Source of the DNA: Hahellaceae bacterium
Lineage (GTDB): Bacteria > Pseudomonadota > Gammaproteobacteria > Pseudomonadales > Oleiphilaceae
Assembly: GCA_016716085.1 (NCBI GenBank)
Contig: JADJWY010000005.1
Location: forward strand, 248,001-312,000
Direction: 5' to 3'
Length of the DNA stretch: 64,000 nt
Shown: in pieces, positions 15,313 through 23,877 of the stretch
Position numbering within the stretch: position 1 is the first letter of the stretch
How the letters are laid out: each line of letters begins with the position of its first letter
Program-made: the position numbers and the translations under genes
Notes under the pieces: generated by a model
Seen by the model: the letters and a program-made list of their open reading frames with translations, nothing else
The model's database searches: none
Told to the model about the DNA's origin: nothing

Positions 15313-18239
15313 TCGGATCCGGCATTCTCTACAGCCTTCTTTTTACCTATGTGGGCCTACTGCTACTTGCTACCCGCGGCATTACCACGCACACCGCTTC
15401 CCAGCGCTGGCAGCAACACCCCACCATCATCATCGTCGCCCTGGGCATTTACGCCAACGCAACGGGTCTCGCGATTAGCTTCGATCTGGCCTACAAGTAT
15501 GGCTTTGGCTTTTTGGGCTTCTACCTGGGAACAACGGGGATGTTCCTGCTTGCGCCCGTCATGCTCTACCCGCTTTTCAAAATTGCAGCCCGGCATCAGC
15601 TGTTTTCCGTTCCAGATCTTTTGGCTTTTCGTTACCGCAGCCAAATGGCAGGGACACTCTCTGCCATCGTGTCCCTGGTGGGCGTGATCATCGTGCTTGC
15701 CGTCCAGGTCAAAATATTTGCTCACACGGTTGAATTGATTACCAGTCGACCATTGTCCCCTTCCGGTGCAGGTATTTTCATCGGCCTGGCCGTACTAATC
15801 GTGCTGTTGATCGATCGCCAGTCAGCCGCAGATCAGGATAATTCGCCCCTGATCTGCCTGCTCTCGATACAAAGTGCCATTAAAATTGTGCTGATGCTGG
15901 GCCTGGGTTTATTCCTGGTTTACACCCAGTTTGGTGGATTCCAGGATCTGGACCGATGGATTGAAGAAAATGGCCAGCGGATCAGCGCAATGGACCGCCA
16001 CCTCGGCGAAGACCCCTGGCGAGCCATGCTGTTGTTGTTCTTCAGCGCTGCGCTGATATTCCCCCCCATGTTCCACCTATTATTTTCGGAAAACCGTCGC
16101 TCTAATACGCTCTTTAAAGCCAGCTGGGGCTTCCCACTCTATCTGCTTCTCTTCAGCCTGCCGGTTCCGATCATTTTATGGTCGGCTATCAAAATGAGCA
16201 CGCCAGCCGATCCTGAACTTTACTTCGTGGGCATCAGCCTCTCCCTGAACAGCCCTCTTTGGGGAGGCATTACAGCGGTCGCCAGCATTGTATCGGGCGT
16301 CCTGATGTTGGCGCTCAGCAGCCTCTCGCTCGCGGGGCTTTCGCTCAACCACCTGATTCTGCCGTTTAAACAACCCGGATCCGGAAATGATATTTACCGC
16401 TGGCTTAACTCCTACAAGCGTGTGGTGGTTTTCCTGGTCATCGCCTCCCCCTGGCTTCTCTTTCTGTACCTGCCCGAAGGGATTGGCTCCAGCGATCTCG
16501 TCATCATTGGCCTGAGTCTGCTGGCTCAGCTTCTGCCTGGTATACTCTCTCTGGTTTTCTGGCCTCAAGGTAATCGGCGTGGGATGTTGACCGGTCTATG
16601 TGCAGGCTGTCTGGTCTGGTGCACAGCTCTCTACCTTCCCGCCATTCATCAGATCGACCTATTTCACCTGCTAGACATCATCAAGGTTCCTTTTTATCAC
16701 GATAAAGACTGGCATGATTATCTGCTGCTCAGTCTTACCCTCAATACCAGCCTGTTTGTTTTATTGTCGCTGGTCACCAAAACCAGCAGAGATGAAGCAG
16801 CCATTGCCCATGCCTGCAGCGTGGATACGCTGCTCGAAGCCCGACAGCAGGATTTTGCGACGCTGACAGCGGAAGAACTGATTAATCGCCTGAGCCGGGC
16901 ATTGGGCCCTCGGGCCGCGGCCAAGGAAGTTAACCAGGCGCTGGACGCCCTGAGCCTGCCACTGAACGAGAAACGCCCCCTTGCGTTGAAACGACTGCGC
17001 AAACAACTGGACGTCAATCTTTCCGGCTTGCTTGGACCAACCATGGCACGGTCAATTATTCGCCGCTTTCTCGACACTCATAAACCAGAACTCCAACAAA
17101 GTAGTGACATTCACCTGGTTGAATCGCGTCTGGACGACTACCACACCCGACTTAGCGGACTGGCAGCAGAACTGGATCAACTGCGACGATTTCACCGCCA
17201 GATCCTGATGCAGCTCCCAGTCGCCGCCTGTTCTGTGGGCGAAAATCGCGAGGTCCTCATGTGGAATCTGGCCATGGAGCAGCTCACCTCGGTCAATGAA
17301 GACGAGATAATCGGCGGCCATTTCGCGATGTTACCGGAACCCTGGAGCGGACTTCTGATTCAGTTCAGCGCCGAGCCGGCGTCTCACATTCCCAAACGAC
17401 GCTTCCTGGTAAACGGCCAGCCCCGCTGGTTCAGTTTGCACAAGTCAACGTTTGATCCAGGGGGAGAAAGTGGCAAGGGACTGGTTGTCCTGATCGAGGA
17501 CACAACCGAAACCCAGATGTTAGAGGAGGAGTTGATTCACAGCGAACGCCTGGCTTCTGTGGGACGCCTTGCAGCAGGCGTTGCGCATGAAATTGGAAAC
17601 CCGATCACAGGCATTGCCTGCCTCTCTCAAAACCTGAAACTCATGACCAACAACCAGGAGGTTCTCGATACCTCCAAACAGATACTGGATCAGACCCAGA
17701 GGATCTCACGGATATTACAAACGCTCATGAACTTCTCCCGCCGGGGTAATCATAGTAATCAGGCGCTGTGGGAGAAGGTGAGCCTCTGGCATTGTGTGGA
17801 CGAGGCGATTCATCTTCTCAAACTTTCGCCCGAAGCCAGCCAGATTCATTTTCTCAATCTGGTCGCCAAAGAGGCTTCAGCCATTGGCGATGCTCAGCGC
17901 CTGGTGCAAGTCTTTGTCAATCTGCTCACGAATGCCAAGGATGCCTCACCCATTGACACCACCATTAGAGTAGAATCGGAGCTGAAATCTCAATTGATCG
18001 AAATTAGAGTAATCGACGAAGGGTGCGGCATTCGGGATAGCGAAAAAGACCGGCTTTTTGAGCCATTTTATACGACCAAAGGCCCCGATAAGGGAACTGG
18101 TTTAGGTCTGGCTTTGGTTTACGGCATAATCGAAGAACATTTTGGACACATTCGCGTCGAAAGTCCGGCTCCAGAAACCGGCAAGGGAACGCAGGTCACT
18201 GTCGCGCTCCCCCTTCAGACAACTGATAAAACAGGATAA
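15309..18239 (+). CDS. cbrA: sensor histidine kinase CbrA (SSS-transporter/kinase fusion)
   Basis: The protein has 976 residues. Residues about 1-500 form a sodium/solute-symporter-like domain of about 13 helices. A STAC-like linker follows (about 505-610), then a PAS domain (about 625-735), a HisKA domain with the phospho-His in AAGVAHEIGNP (about 760), and HATPase_c with NLLTNAKDA, DEGCGI and GTGLGLALVYGI. This is the CbrA architecture: it senses the carbon/nitrogen balance, may bind or move histidine, and phosphorylates CbrB. The gene is coupled to the small ORF upstream and to cbrB 14 bases downstream. Confidence 0.93.
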   Translation: MIGSGILYSLLFTYVGLLLLATRGITTHTASQRWQQHPTIIIVALGIYANATGLAISFDLAYKYGFGFLGFYLGTTGMFLLAPVMLYPLFKIAARHQLFSVPDLLAFRYRSQMAGTLSAIVSLVGVIIVLAVQVKIFAHTVELITSRPLSPSGAGIFIGLAVLIVLLIDRQSAADQDNSPLICLLSIQSAIKIVLMLGLGLFLVYTQFGGFQDLDRWIEENGQRISAMDRHLGEDPWRAMLLLFFSAALIFPPMFHLLFSENRRSNTLFKASWGFPLYLLLFSLPVPIILWSAIKMSTPADPELYFVGISLSLNSPLWGGITAVASIVSGVLMLALSSLSLAGLSLNHLILPFKQPGSGNDIYRWLNSYKRVVVFLVIASPWLLFLYLPEGIGSSDLVIIGLSLLAQLLPGILSLVFWPQGNRRGMLTGLCAGCLVWCTALYLPAIHQIDLFHLLDIIKVPFYHDKDWHDYLLLSLTLNTSLFVLLSLVTKTSRDEAAIAHACSVDTLLEARQQDFATLTAEELINRLSRALGPRAAAKEVNQALDALSLPLNEKRPLALKRLRKQLDVNLSGLLGPTMARSIIRRFLDTHKPELQQSSDIHLVESRLDDYHTRLSGLAAELDQLRRFHRQILMQLPVAACSVGENREVLMWNLAMEQLTSVNEDEIIGGHFAMLPEPWSGLLIQFSAEPASHIPKRRFLVNGQPRWFSLHKSTFDPGGESGKGLVVLIEDTTETQMLEEELIHSERLASVGRLAAGVAHEIGNPITGIACLSQNLKLMTNNQEVLDTSKQILDQTQRISRILQTLMNFSRRGNHSNQALWEKVSLWHCVDEAIHLLKLSPEASQIHFLNLVAKEASAIGDAQRLVQVFVNLLTNAKDASPIDTTIRVESELKSQLIEIRVIDEGCGIRDSEKDRLFEPFYTTKGPDKGTGLGLALVYGIIEEHFGHIRVESPAPETGKGTQVTVALPLQTTDKTG

Positions 18240-18253
18240 TTACAGGCACTGCT

Positions 18254-19432
18254 ATGGCCAGGATCTTGATTGTAGAGGACGAAACCATCATTCGTAGCGC
18301 ATTGCGCCGACTGCTGGAGCATCAAGGCTATCGCATCGAAGAGGCAGACACGGTCGACAGTGCACTGATGGTCCTCGAAAACATCAAGCCAGACATGATC
18401 ATTACCGATGTGCGCCTGCCGGGTCGACCAGGGTCAGACCTGCTGAGCCTGACGCGAAACATTCCGATTCTGATCATGACCAGCTATGCCAGCCTGCGCT
18501 CAGCGGTGGATTCGATGAAGCAGGGCGCGGTCGAGTATATCGCCAAGCCCTTTGATCACGATGAAATGATTCAGGCGGTCAAAACCGTACTCGACAAATA
18601 TGCCGGAACCCGCGAGAAAACCGCACCTGTGCTGACTGCCCATGCCTCAACACGGACGGATACCGACATCCCAGCCCCCTCAACCTTCATGTACGGCGAA
18701 TGCCCGGAAATGAAGCGATTGTTTAGCCTGATCGAGAAAGTTGCGCCCACCGATTCAACTGTACTGATCCAGGGAGAATCCGGAACCGGGAAAGAACTGG
18801 CGGCCAAAGCACTTCATCAGCTCAGCAAACGCCGGGATGCCCCTCTGATCTGTGTCAACTGCGCCGCCATTCCAGAAACATTGATTGAGTCAGAGCTTTT
18901 CGGACACGAGAAGGGTGCATTCACCGGGGCGATGGCGACACGAAATGGACTGATTGAAGCGGCTGATGGCGGTACATTATTTCTGGACGAAATCGGCGAG
19001 TTACCACTTGAAGCTCAGGCACGCCTGCTCCGCGTGCTGCAGGAGGGCGAGATCCGCCGCGTAGGATCGACCCAGTCTCGCAAAGTCGATGTTCGCCTGA
19101 TTGCGGCAACACACCGTAACCTGCGCACCATGGCCAAGGCCGGGGAGTTCCGCGAAGACCTGTTTTACCGACTCAATGTCATGCCGCTCAAAATCCCCGC
19201 ACTGCGGGAACGGGGTGCCGACATCGTCGGCCTGGCTCACAAGCTGCTGGAACGCATCTGTATTCAGATGGCCAAACCGCCACTGACCTTTGATGGTGAA
19301 AGCTTGCGTCTGATACTCCAACACTCCTGGCCCGGTAACGTCAGGGAGCTTGAGAACTGCATAGAACGCGCAGTCATTCTGGAAGATTCCGGCGTCATTA
19401 CACCGGAACTACTCCGGCATCGACAGCGATAG
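18254..19432 (+). CDS. cbrB: response regulator CbrB, receiver and sigma-54 AAA+ domains (frameshifted before the HTH)
   Basis: The frame gives 392 residues. Residues about 1-115 are the receiver domain, with the phospho-Asp in IITDVRLPG (about 53) and KP at about 104. Residues about 150-380 are the sigma-54 activator AAA+ domain: GESGTGKE Walker A, an intact GAFTGA loop, GGTLFLDEIGELP Walker B and the arginine-finger region FREDLFYRLNV. The frame ends prematurely at TAG 19430. The missing Fis-type domain is intact in the next frame (19416-19643). Removing one C of the CC at 19414-19415 would give a 462-residue protein close to the normal CbrB length. A sequencing or assembly error and a genuine mutation cannot be told apart here. 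Confidence 0.9.
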   Translation: MARILIVEDETIIRSALRRLLEHQGYRIEEADTVDSALMVLENIKPDMIITDVRLPGRPGSDLLSLTRNIPILIMTSYASLRSAVDSMKQGAVEYIAKPFDHDEMIQAVKTVLDKYAGTREKTAPVLTAHASTRTDTDIPAPSTFMYGECPEMKRLFSLIEKVAPTDSTVLIQGESGTGKELAAKALHQLSKRRDAPLICVNCAAIPETLIESELFGHEKGAFTGAMATRNGLIEAADGGTLFLDEIGELPLEAQARLLRVLQEGEIRRVGSTQSRKVDVRLIAATHRNLRTMAKAGEFREDLFYRLNVMPLKIPALRERGADIVGLAHKLLERICIQMAKPPLTFDGESLRLILQHSWPGNVRELENCIERAVILEDSGVITPELLRHRQR

Positions 19433-19643
19433 CAGCTCCGCGATAGATGTTGCAGGATCGGAACAGTACATGGCACAACCCGCAGACCTCTCGCTGGAGG
19501 ACTATTTTCAGCACTTTGTTATCGAAAACCAGGACACCATGAGCGAAACCGAACTGGCGAAGAAGCTTGGAATCAGTCGCAAAAGCCTATGGGAACGCCG
19601 CCAACGACTAGGCATCCCCCGTCCACGCAAATCCGCTCGATAA
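19416..19643 (+). pseudogene. cbrB: C-terminal Fis-type DNA-binding domain of cbrB, out of frame
   Basis: This frame continues the CbrB protein after a one-base insertion at 19412-19415. It first reads GIDSDSSSAIDVAGSEQYM, then LSLEDYFQHFVIENQDTM and a Fis-type helix-turn-helix SETELAKKLGISRKSLWERR, ending at TAA 19641-19643. The last segment is strongly conserved in CbrB proteins. An ATG at 19470 with GGATCGGAA upstream could give an independent 57-residue HTH protein if the frameshift is real. Its reading frame shows no other damage, which favours a recent mutation or a sequence error. Confidence 0.85.
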
Positions 19644-19759
19644 CACGGTTTAACAAATCCACACAAAATTGCGCCGGCTTCAACTTGAAGACGGCTTCAT
19701 GCGTGCCACACTTCATTCAACAGATTTCAGAAACACGTGCCGCCGCAATATGCCGCATG

Positions 19760-19785
19760 TGTTACCCGCGTTCCCATCAGTAACA
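19760..19785 (+). promoter_or_regulatory. CbrB enhancer (UAS) upstream of the crcZ-like gene
   Basis: A perfect TGTTAC-N14-GTAACA inverted repeat, the form described for CbrB binding at Pseudomonas crcZ promoters. It is centred about 145 bases before the predicted start of the sRNA, a normal distance for a sigma-54 enhancer. A second, oppositely arranged pair (GTAAC at 19812-19816 and GTTAC at 19830-19834) lies between it and the promoter and may be an extra half-site set. Confidence 0.85.
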
Positions 19786-19891
19786 CTTTTCCGCGCACTT
19801 AGAGTCCAACGGTAACACCTTTACGTTCCGTTACAACACTAAAAATTTTGTAAAATTCTTAACTCTTTGTTAACAAATGATTTTCCATTTC

Positions 19892-19907
19892 TGGCACAAC
19901 CACTGCA
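19892..19907 (+). promoter_or_regulatory. sigma-54 promoter of the crcZ-like sRNA
   Basis: The sequence TGGCACAACCACTGCA matches the -24/-12 consensus TGGCAC-N5-TTGCA with the GG and GC at the required 12-base offset. The predicted start falls near 19917-19918. With the CbrB-type enhancer upstream, this forms a complete RpoN-dependent promoter. Confidence 0.88.
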
Positions 19908-19916
19908 TTCTATTAA

Positions 19917-20202
19917 GCACAACAACAAGAAAGACGACTTTAACTGCTCAAAATAAAAACAAAAAAATGCAGATCCACACTCGCCCAGAACAAAAACAAG
20001 AATAACGGGCTACGAACTGATTGTTTTGAGTGCAAAGCTTTTTAGTGGCACGTGCCACTCGGCGCTTTCAAACCGTTCAGTTTGTAGACACGAGCTCAAA
20101 AATAACGAAATAAGGTCGTAAGGGTTAGGACGAAACAAAAACAATAGCGCGTCTACCAGTTACCTGAGGGGGTTGGGCAAACCAATCCCTCATTAATTCT
20201 TT
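19917..20202 (+). ncRNA. crcZ: CrcZ-like regulatory sRNA (sequesters Hfq/Crc)
   Basis: This stretch lies between cbrB and pcnB, exactly where crcZ lies in Pseudomonas. From the predicted start it reads GCACAACAACAAGAA. It contains about five A-rich AANAAN-type motifs: near 19918-19931, 19949-19967, 19988-20004, 20096-20113 and 20133-20145. Such motifs bind Hfq (with Crc) and lift catabolite repression. A 16-base perfect palindrome at 20044-20059 (AGTGGCACGTGCCACT) can form a hairpin between the motifs. No ORF with a ribosome site is present. The end is set by the hairpin at 20166-20191. The predicted length, about 290 nt, is shorter than the roughly 400 nt of P. aeruginosa CrcZ. Confidence 0.8.
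20166..20202 (+). terminator. probable intrinsic terminator of the crcZ-like sRNA
   Basis: The stem GAGGGG-G-TTGG pairs with CCAATCCCTC around the loop GCAAA (one bulged G, one G-T pair), followed by ATTAATTCTTT. The U-rich tail is weak, so some read-through into pcnB is possible. A TATACT hexamer at 20204-20209 could be the -10 of a separate pcnB promoter. Confidence 0.65.
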
Positions 20203-20273
20203 GTATACTCTTCAAACTCAGTGGCGTCCTCATTAGAATGCGACTTTCCATTTGCCTGAAACACGATCACTGA

Positions 20274-21635
20274 ATGCTAAAAAGAATCCTGGGGATTTTT
20301 CAACCCCGCAGCACACCCTCCCCCCAAATCAAGCTGCAGATCATTCCGAGAGATAACCATTCGGTTTCGCGCAAACAAATCAGCGCGTCAGCACTCAAGG
20401 TTCTTTATCGTCTGAATGAAGCCGGCTACGAGGCCTTTCTGGTAGGAGGCAGTGTCAGAGATTTGCTCCTCGGGATAACGCCCAAGGATTTTGATGTCGC
20501 CACGAATGCCACGCCCGAACAGGTTCGCCACGTTTTTAAGAATTGCCGGCTGATTGGCCGCCGCTTTCGCCTGGCACATGTACATTTCGGCCCGGAAATT
20601 ATCGAAGTCGCAACCTTTCGCAGCAGCCACGACAAAGGTGAAGAAAGCGAAGGACGAACCAGTGATCACGGCCAAATTCTCCGTGACAATGTTTACGGCA
20701 ACCAGCAGGAAGACGCCATCCGGCGAGACTTCACCATCAACGCACTTTATTACAGCGTCAAAGACTTCAGCGTACACGATTATGCGGGAGGCATGACCGA
20801 TATCCAACAGCGCATGCTACGCATGATTGGAGACCCAGGCGTTCGCTACCGTGAGGACCCTGTCCGCATCCTTCGCGTCATCCGCTTTGCCGCAAAGCTC
20901 GATTTTAACATAGCACCCGAAACGGCCAACCCGATTCCCTCGCTGGGCAACTTATTGAGTAATGTGCCACCTGCCCGGCTTTTTGATGAGATCCTCAAGT
21001 TATTCATGGCTGGGCATGGTGTGAAAACCTTACACCTGTTAATGCAATACGGATTGCTTGGCCAATTGGTTCCGGACACGGCAGAGTCTCTGACCCACCA
21101 CACCACAGGTAGCCGCCTTATCGAACTTGCCCTGCAAAGCACCGACGATCGAGTGCAGGCGGGCAAGCCGGTCACTCCAGCCTTCTTGTTTGCAGCGCTT
21201 TTATGGCCACCGGTACAGGCTCATTATCAGCGGCTAATGCAAGGGCACGACATGCCGCCCATGCAGGCCATGCATTCCGCCGCCTACGAAGTGATCGAAC
21301 GACAGATAAAAGTCACCGCCCTGCCCAAACGCTTCAGCATCCCTATGCGCGAGATTTGGGAAATGCAGCTTCGTATTAGCAAACGTCAGGGCAGACGCTC
21401 GACTGAAATGCTCCGACACCCCCGTTTCAGAGCGGCCTACGACTTCTTGCTGCTTCGGGAACAATCTGGCGAACACCTGGACAATATGGGCAAGTGGTGG
21501 ACAGAACTGCAACGCGCCAACCCCAACGTTGAAATCGATCATAGCCTGCTTAGCGAAGAAGGGGATGACGAGCGATCCGCTCCCCGCAAGAAAAGGCGCA
21601 GACGGCCCCGTAAGCGCCCACCTGCCAGCCAATGA
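20274..21635 (+). CDS. pcnB: poly(A) polymerase I
   Basis: The 453-residue nucleotidyltransferase adds 3' poly(A) tails that speed RNA decay. The class II nucleotidyltransferase core is LVGGSVRDLLLGITPKDFDVATNATPEQV (about 57-85), with the metal-binding D-D pair in DFDVATN. The RRDFTINALYYSV segment (about 147) and REDPVRILRVIRFAAKL (about 189) are typical of PcnB/Cca. The C-terminal tail is strongly basic (PRKKRRRRPRKRP), as in bacterial PAP I. folK overlaps its stop by 4 bases. Confidence 0.95.
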   Translation: MLKRILGIFQPRSTPSPQIKLQIIPRDNHSVSRKQISASALKVLYRLNEAGYEAFLVGGSVRDLLLGITPKDFDVATNATPEQVRHVFKNCRLIGRRFRLAHVHFGPEIIEVATFRSSHDKGEESEGRTSDHGQILRDNVYGNQQEDAIRRDFTINALYYSVKDFSVHDYAGGMTDIQQRMLRMIGDPGVRYREDPVRILRVIRFAAKLDFNIAPETANPIPSLGNLLSNVPPARLFDEILKLFMAGHGVKTLHLLMQYGLLGQLVPDTAESLTHHTTGSRLIELALQSTDDRVQAGKPVTPAFLFAALLWPPVQAHYQRLMQGHDMPPMQAMHSAAYEVIERQIKVTALPKRFSIPMREIWEMQLRISKRQGRRSTEMLRHPRFRAAYDFLLLREQSGEHLDNMGKWWTELQRANPNVEIDHSLLSEEGDDERSAPRKKRRRRPRKRPPASQ

Positions 21636-22117
21636 GCGATCTGCGAACGGTCTATCTTGGCTTCGGTAGCAACCTTGAAAGCCCATGCTCACAAATCGTC
21701 AGGGCGGTGACGCTTCTGGCGGCCAGCGCCGGACTCAAACTGCTGGCTTGCAGCAGCCTCTACCGAACGCCCCCCATGGGACCTCAGGATCAGGCCTGGT
21801 TCATCAATGCTGTAGCCCAGTTTTCAACCTCACTTACCCCTGAAGATCTGCTGGCGACAACCCAGCAACTGGAGCGCACGCTGGGGCGGATTAAAACCCG
21901 CCACTGGGGCCCCCGCGTGATTGATATCGATATCCTGATGTTTGAAGGCGAACAGCGTTCAAACGACACCCTCAACCTACCACACCCAGGACTGAGCCAA
22001 CGCGCATTTGTGGTGTTACCGTTGCTGGAAATCGCGCCTGAACTGCAGCTCCCTTGCGGCACACTGCTATCCTCGCTGGTGGAAGCGTTTTCGGGCGACA
22101 CGATCGAGAGAATCTGA
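21632..22117 (+). CDS. folK: HPPK, 2-amino-4-hydroxy-6-hydroxymethyldihydropteridine pyrophosphokinase (copy 1)
   Basis: This 161-residue HPPK transfers pyrophosphate from ATP to 6-hydroxymethyl-dihydropterin in folate synthesis. It shows GFGSNL (about 10-15), PPMGPQDQAWFINAV (pterin pocket), RHWGPRVIDIDIL (catalytic R-x-D-x-D) and LPHPGLSQRAFVVLPL with the conserved His and Arg. The start is coupled to pcnB (ATGA overlap). Place and motifs mark it as the canonical enzyme of the two copies in this window. Confidence 0.95.
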   Translation: MSDLRTVYLGFGSNLESPCSQIVRAVTLLAASAGLKLLACSSLYRTPPMGPQDQAWFINAVAQFSTSLTPEDLLATTQQLERTLGRIKTRHWGPRVIDIDILMFEGEQRSNDTLNLPHPGLSQRAFVVLPLLEIAPELQLPCGTLLSSLVEAFSGDTIERI

Positions 22118-22204
22118 CCCAGATCTTCCTTCTCTGCGAAGCTCCCTGTAGGCTATAGTAGGAACGCTTTCTGCAAATGATAGCATGGTCTAAAAGGAGT
22201 TCTC

Positions 22205-22999
22205 ATGAGCGTTTCCATCTCCACCCTCCACGATTTCAAGAGCCGACGCGAACCCTTCGCCGTCTGCACCGCCTACGATGCCACCTTCGCTTACGAAGCG
22301 TCGGCCGCCGGCGTTGAGGTGCTGCTGGTTGGTGATTCGCTGGGCATGGTTTTGCAAGGCTACGACAGTACACTGCCGGTAACCATCGAAGAAATGGCCT
22401 ACCATACCCGCTGTGTCTCCCGCGGGAACCAGGGTGCTCTGATTATGGCGGACATGCCATTCATGACCTATGGCACACTGCCAGCCTGCCTGGACAATGC
22501 CATGAAACTGATGCAGGCCGGAGCGCATATGGTCAAACTTGAGGGTGGCGCCTGGCTTGAGGAAAGCATTCACAGTCTGGCGCGCCAGGGCGTTCCTGTT
22601 TGCGCCCACCTTGGTCTTACCCCTCAGTCGGTGAATAAGCTAGGGGGATACAAGGTTCAAGGCAAAACAGAACAGCAAGCCGACCAGGTGCTCCAGGATG
22701 CCCTGCGCCTCGAACAAGCGGGCGCCGATATTATTTTAGTGGAGTGCATTCCCACGCGCCTTGGTCAGCGACTGGCCGAGAAATTGAGCGTGCCCGTTAT
22801 CGGCATTGGTGCTGGGCACCATACCGACGCTCAGGTACTGGTCATTCACGATCTTCTTGGCCTTGGAAAAGGTAAGCGCCCCAAATTCGTCAAAAACTTC
22901 ATGCAAGGCAATGAGAGTATACAAGCCGCTTTGAAAGCCTACGTTAGCGCCGTTAAAACCCGGCAGTTCCCAGGAGAGGAGCACAGCTTTAACCTATGA
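22205..22999 (+). CDS. panB: 3-methyl-2-oxobutanoate hydroxymethyltransferase
   Basis: The 264-residue enzyme adds a hydroxymethyl group from methylene-THF to ketoisovalerate, the first pantothenate step. It has TAYDATFAYEASAAGVEVLLVGDSLGM (about 20-46), the metal-binding Asp of GDSLGM, and an ADMPFMTYG turn. The catalytic glutamate lies in ILVECIP (about 181), followed by IGIGAG. AAAAGGAG precedes the ATG by 5 bases. Its last 4 bases overlap panC. Confidence 0.97.
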   Translation: MSVSISTLHDFKSRREPFAVCTAYDATFAYEASAAGVEVLLVGDSLGMVLQGYDSTLPVTIEEMAYHTRCVSRGNQGALIMADMPFMTYGTLPACLDNAMKLMQAGAHMVKLEGGAWLEESIHSLARQGVPVCAHLGLTPQSVNKLGGYKVQGKTEQQADQVLQDALRLEQAGADIILVECIPTRLGQRLAEKLSVPVIGIGAGHHTDAQVLVIHDLLGLGKGKRPKFVKNFMQGNESIQAALKAYVSAVKTRQFPGEEHSFNL

Positions 23000-23853
23000 T
23001 TACCGTTTCTCGCATCAAAGATTTACGGGCGGCCATCCAACAGCAGAAGCAGGCCCGCAAACGGGTAGCGTTTGTTCCCACCATGGGCAATCTGCACGCG
23101 GGGCATATTTCGCTGGTAAAACGCGCACACGAAATGGCTGACTACGTCGTCACCTCGATCTTTGTTAACCCACTCCAATTCGGCGCACATGAGGATCTGG
23201 ATAAGTATCCACGCACGCTGGATGCCGACAAAGCCCAATTGGTGAATGCCGGGAATCATGCGCTTTATACGCCAACAGCGACCCAGATCTACCCTAAAGG
23301 GCTTGAGCAGCACACCAAGGTCATTGTCCCGGGTATTACCGAAAGCCACTGCGGTGCCTCACGCCCCGGCCATTTCACGGGCGTATCAACCGTCGTGAAT
23401 ATTCTTTTCAATCTGGTGCAACCGGATATTGCGCTCTTTGGCGAGAAGGATTACCAGCAGGTTGCCGTGATTCGCAAAATGGTGAAAGACCTCGGCATGC
23501 CGATTCAAATTGAAACCGTCGCCACGATGCGGGAGCCCAGCGGTCTCGCCATGAGCTCCCGTAACGGCTACCTCAGCGCAGCTGAAAAACAAACCGCCGC
23601 TAAAATTTATAAGCTGCTGAAAGATATGGCATCACGCATTGAAAAAGGTGCTCGCGACTATGACTCACTCATCCTGGCAGGAAAAGCAACCCTGGCTGAC
23701 GTAGGTTTTGAGGTGGACTATCTGTCAATCGCACAAAGCGATACGCTGGCACCTGCCAAGCCGGAAGATAGCGAAATCACGCTACTTGTCGCGGCAAAAC
23801 TGGGCAGCACTCGCCTCATTGATAACATTAGCATCAGTCTTTCAACGTCCTGA
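22996..23853 (+). CDS. panC: pantothenate synthetase
   Basis: The 285-residue ATP-dependent ligase joins pantoate and beta-alanine. It shows the HIGH-like PTMGNLHAGHISLV (about 29-42), FVNPLQFG (pantoate pocket), FGEKDYQQ (about 150) and the KMSKS-like AMSSRNGYLS (about 185). It is coupled to panB. In Pseudomonas the aspartate decarboxylase gene panD follows; here pgi follows after 24 bases, so panD is not in this cluster. Confidence 0.97.
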   Translation: MITVSRIKDLRAAIQQQKQARKRVAFVPTMGNLHAGHISLVKRAHEMADYVVTSIFVNPLQFGAHEDLDKYPRTLDADKAQLVNAGNHALYTPTATQIYPKGLEQHTKVIVPGITESHCGASRPGHFTGVSTVVNILFNLVQPDIALFGEKDYQQVAVIRKMVKDLGMPIQIETVATMREPSGLAMSSRNGYLSAAEKQTAAKIYKLLKDMASRIEKGARDYDSLILAGKATLADVGFEVDYLSIAQSDTLAPAKPEDSEITLLVAAKLGSTRLIDNISISLSTS

Positions 23854-23877
23854 GTCGCAACGGTCAAAGGAATTACC

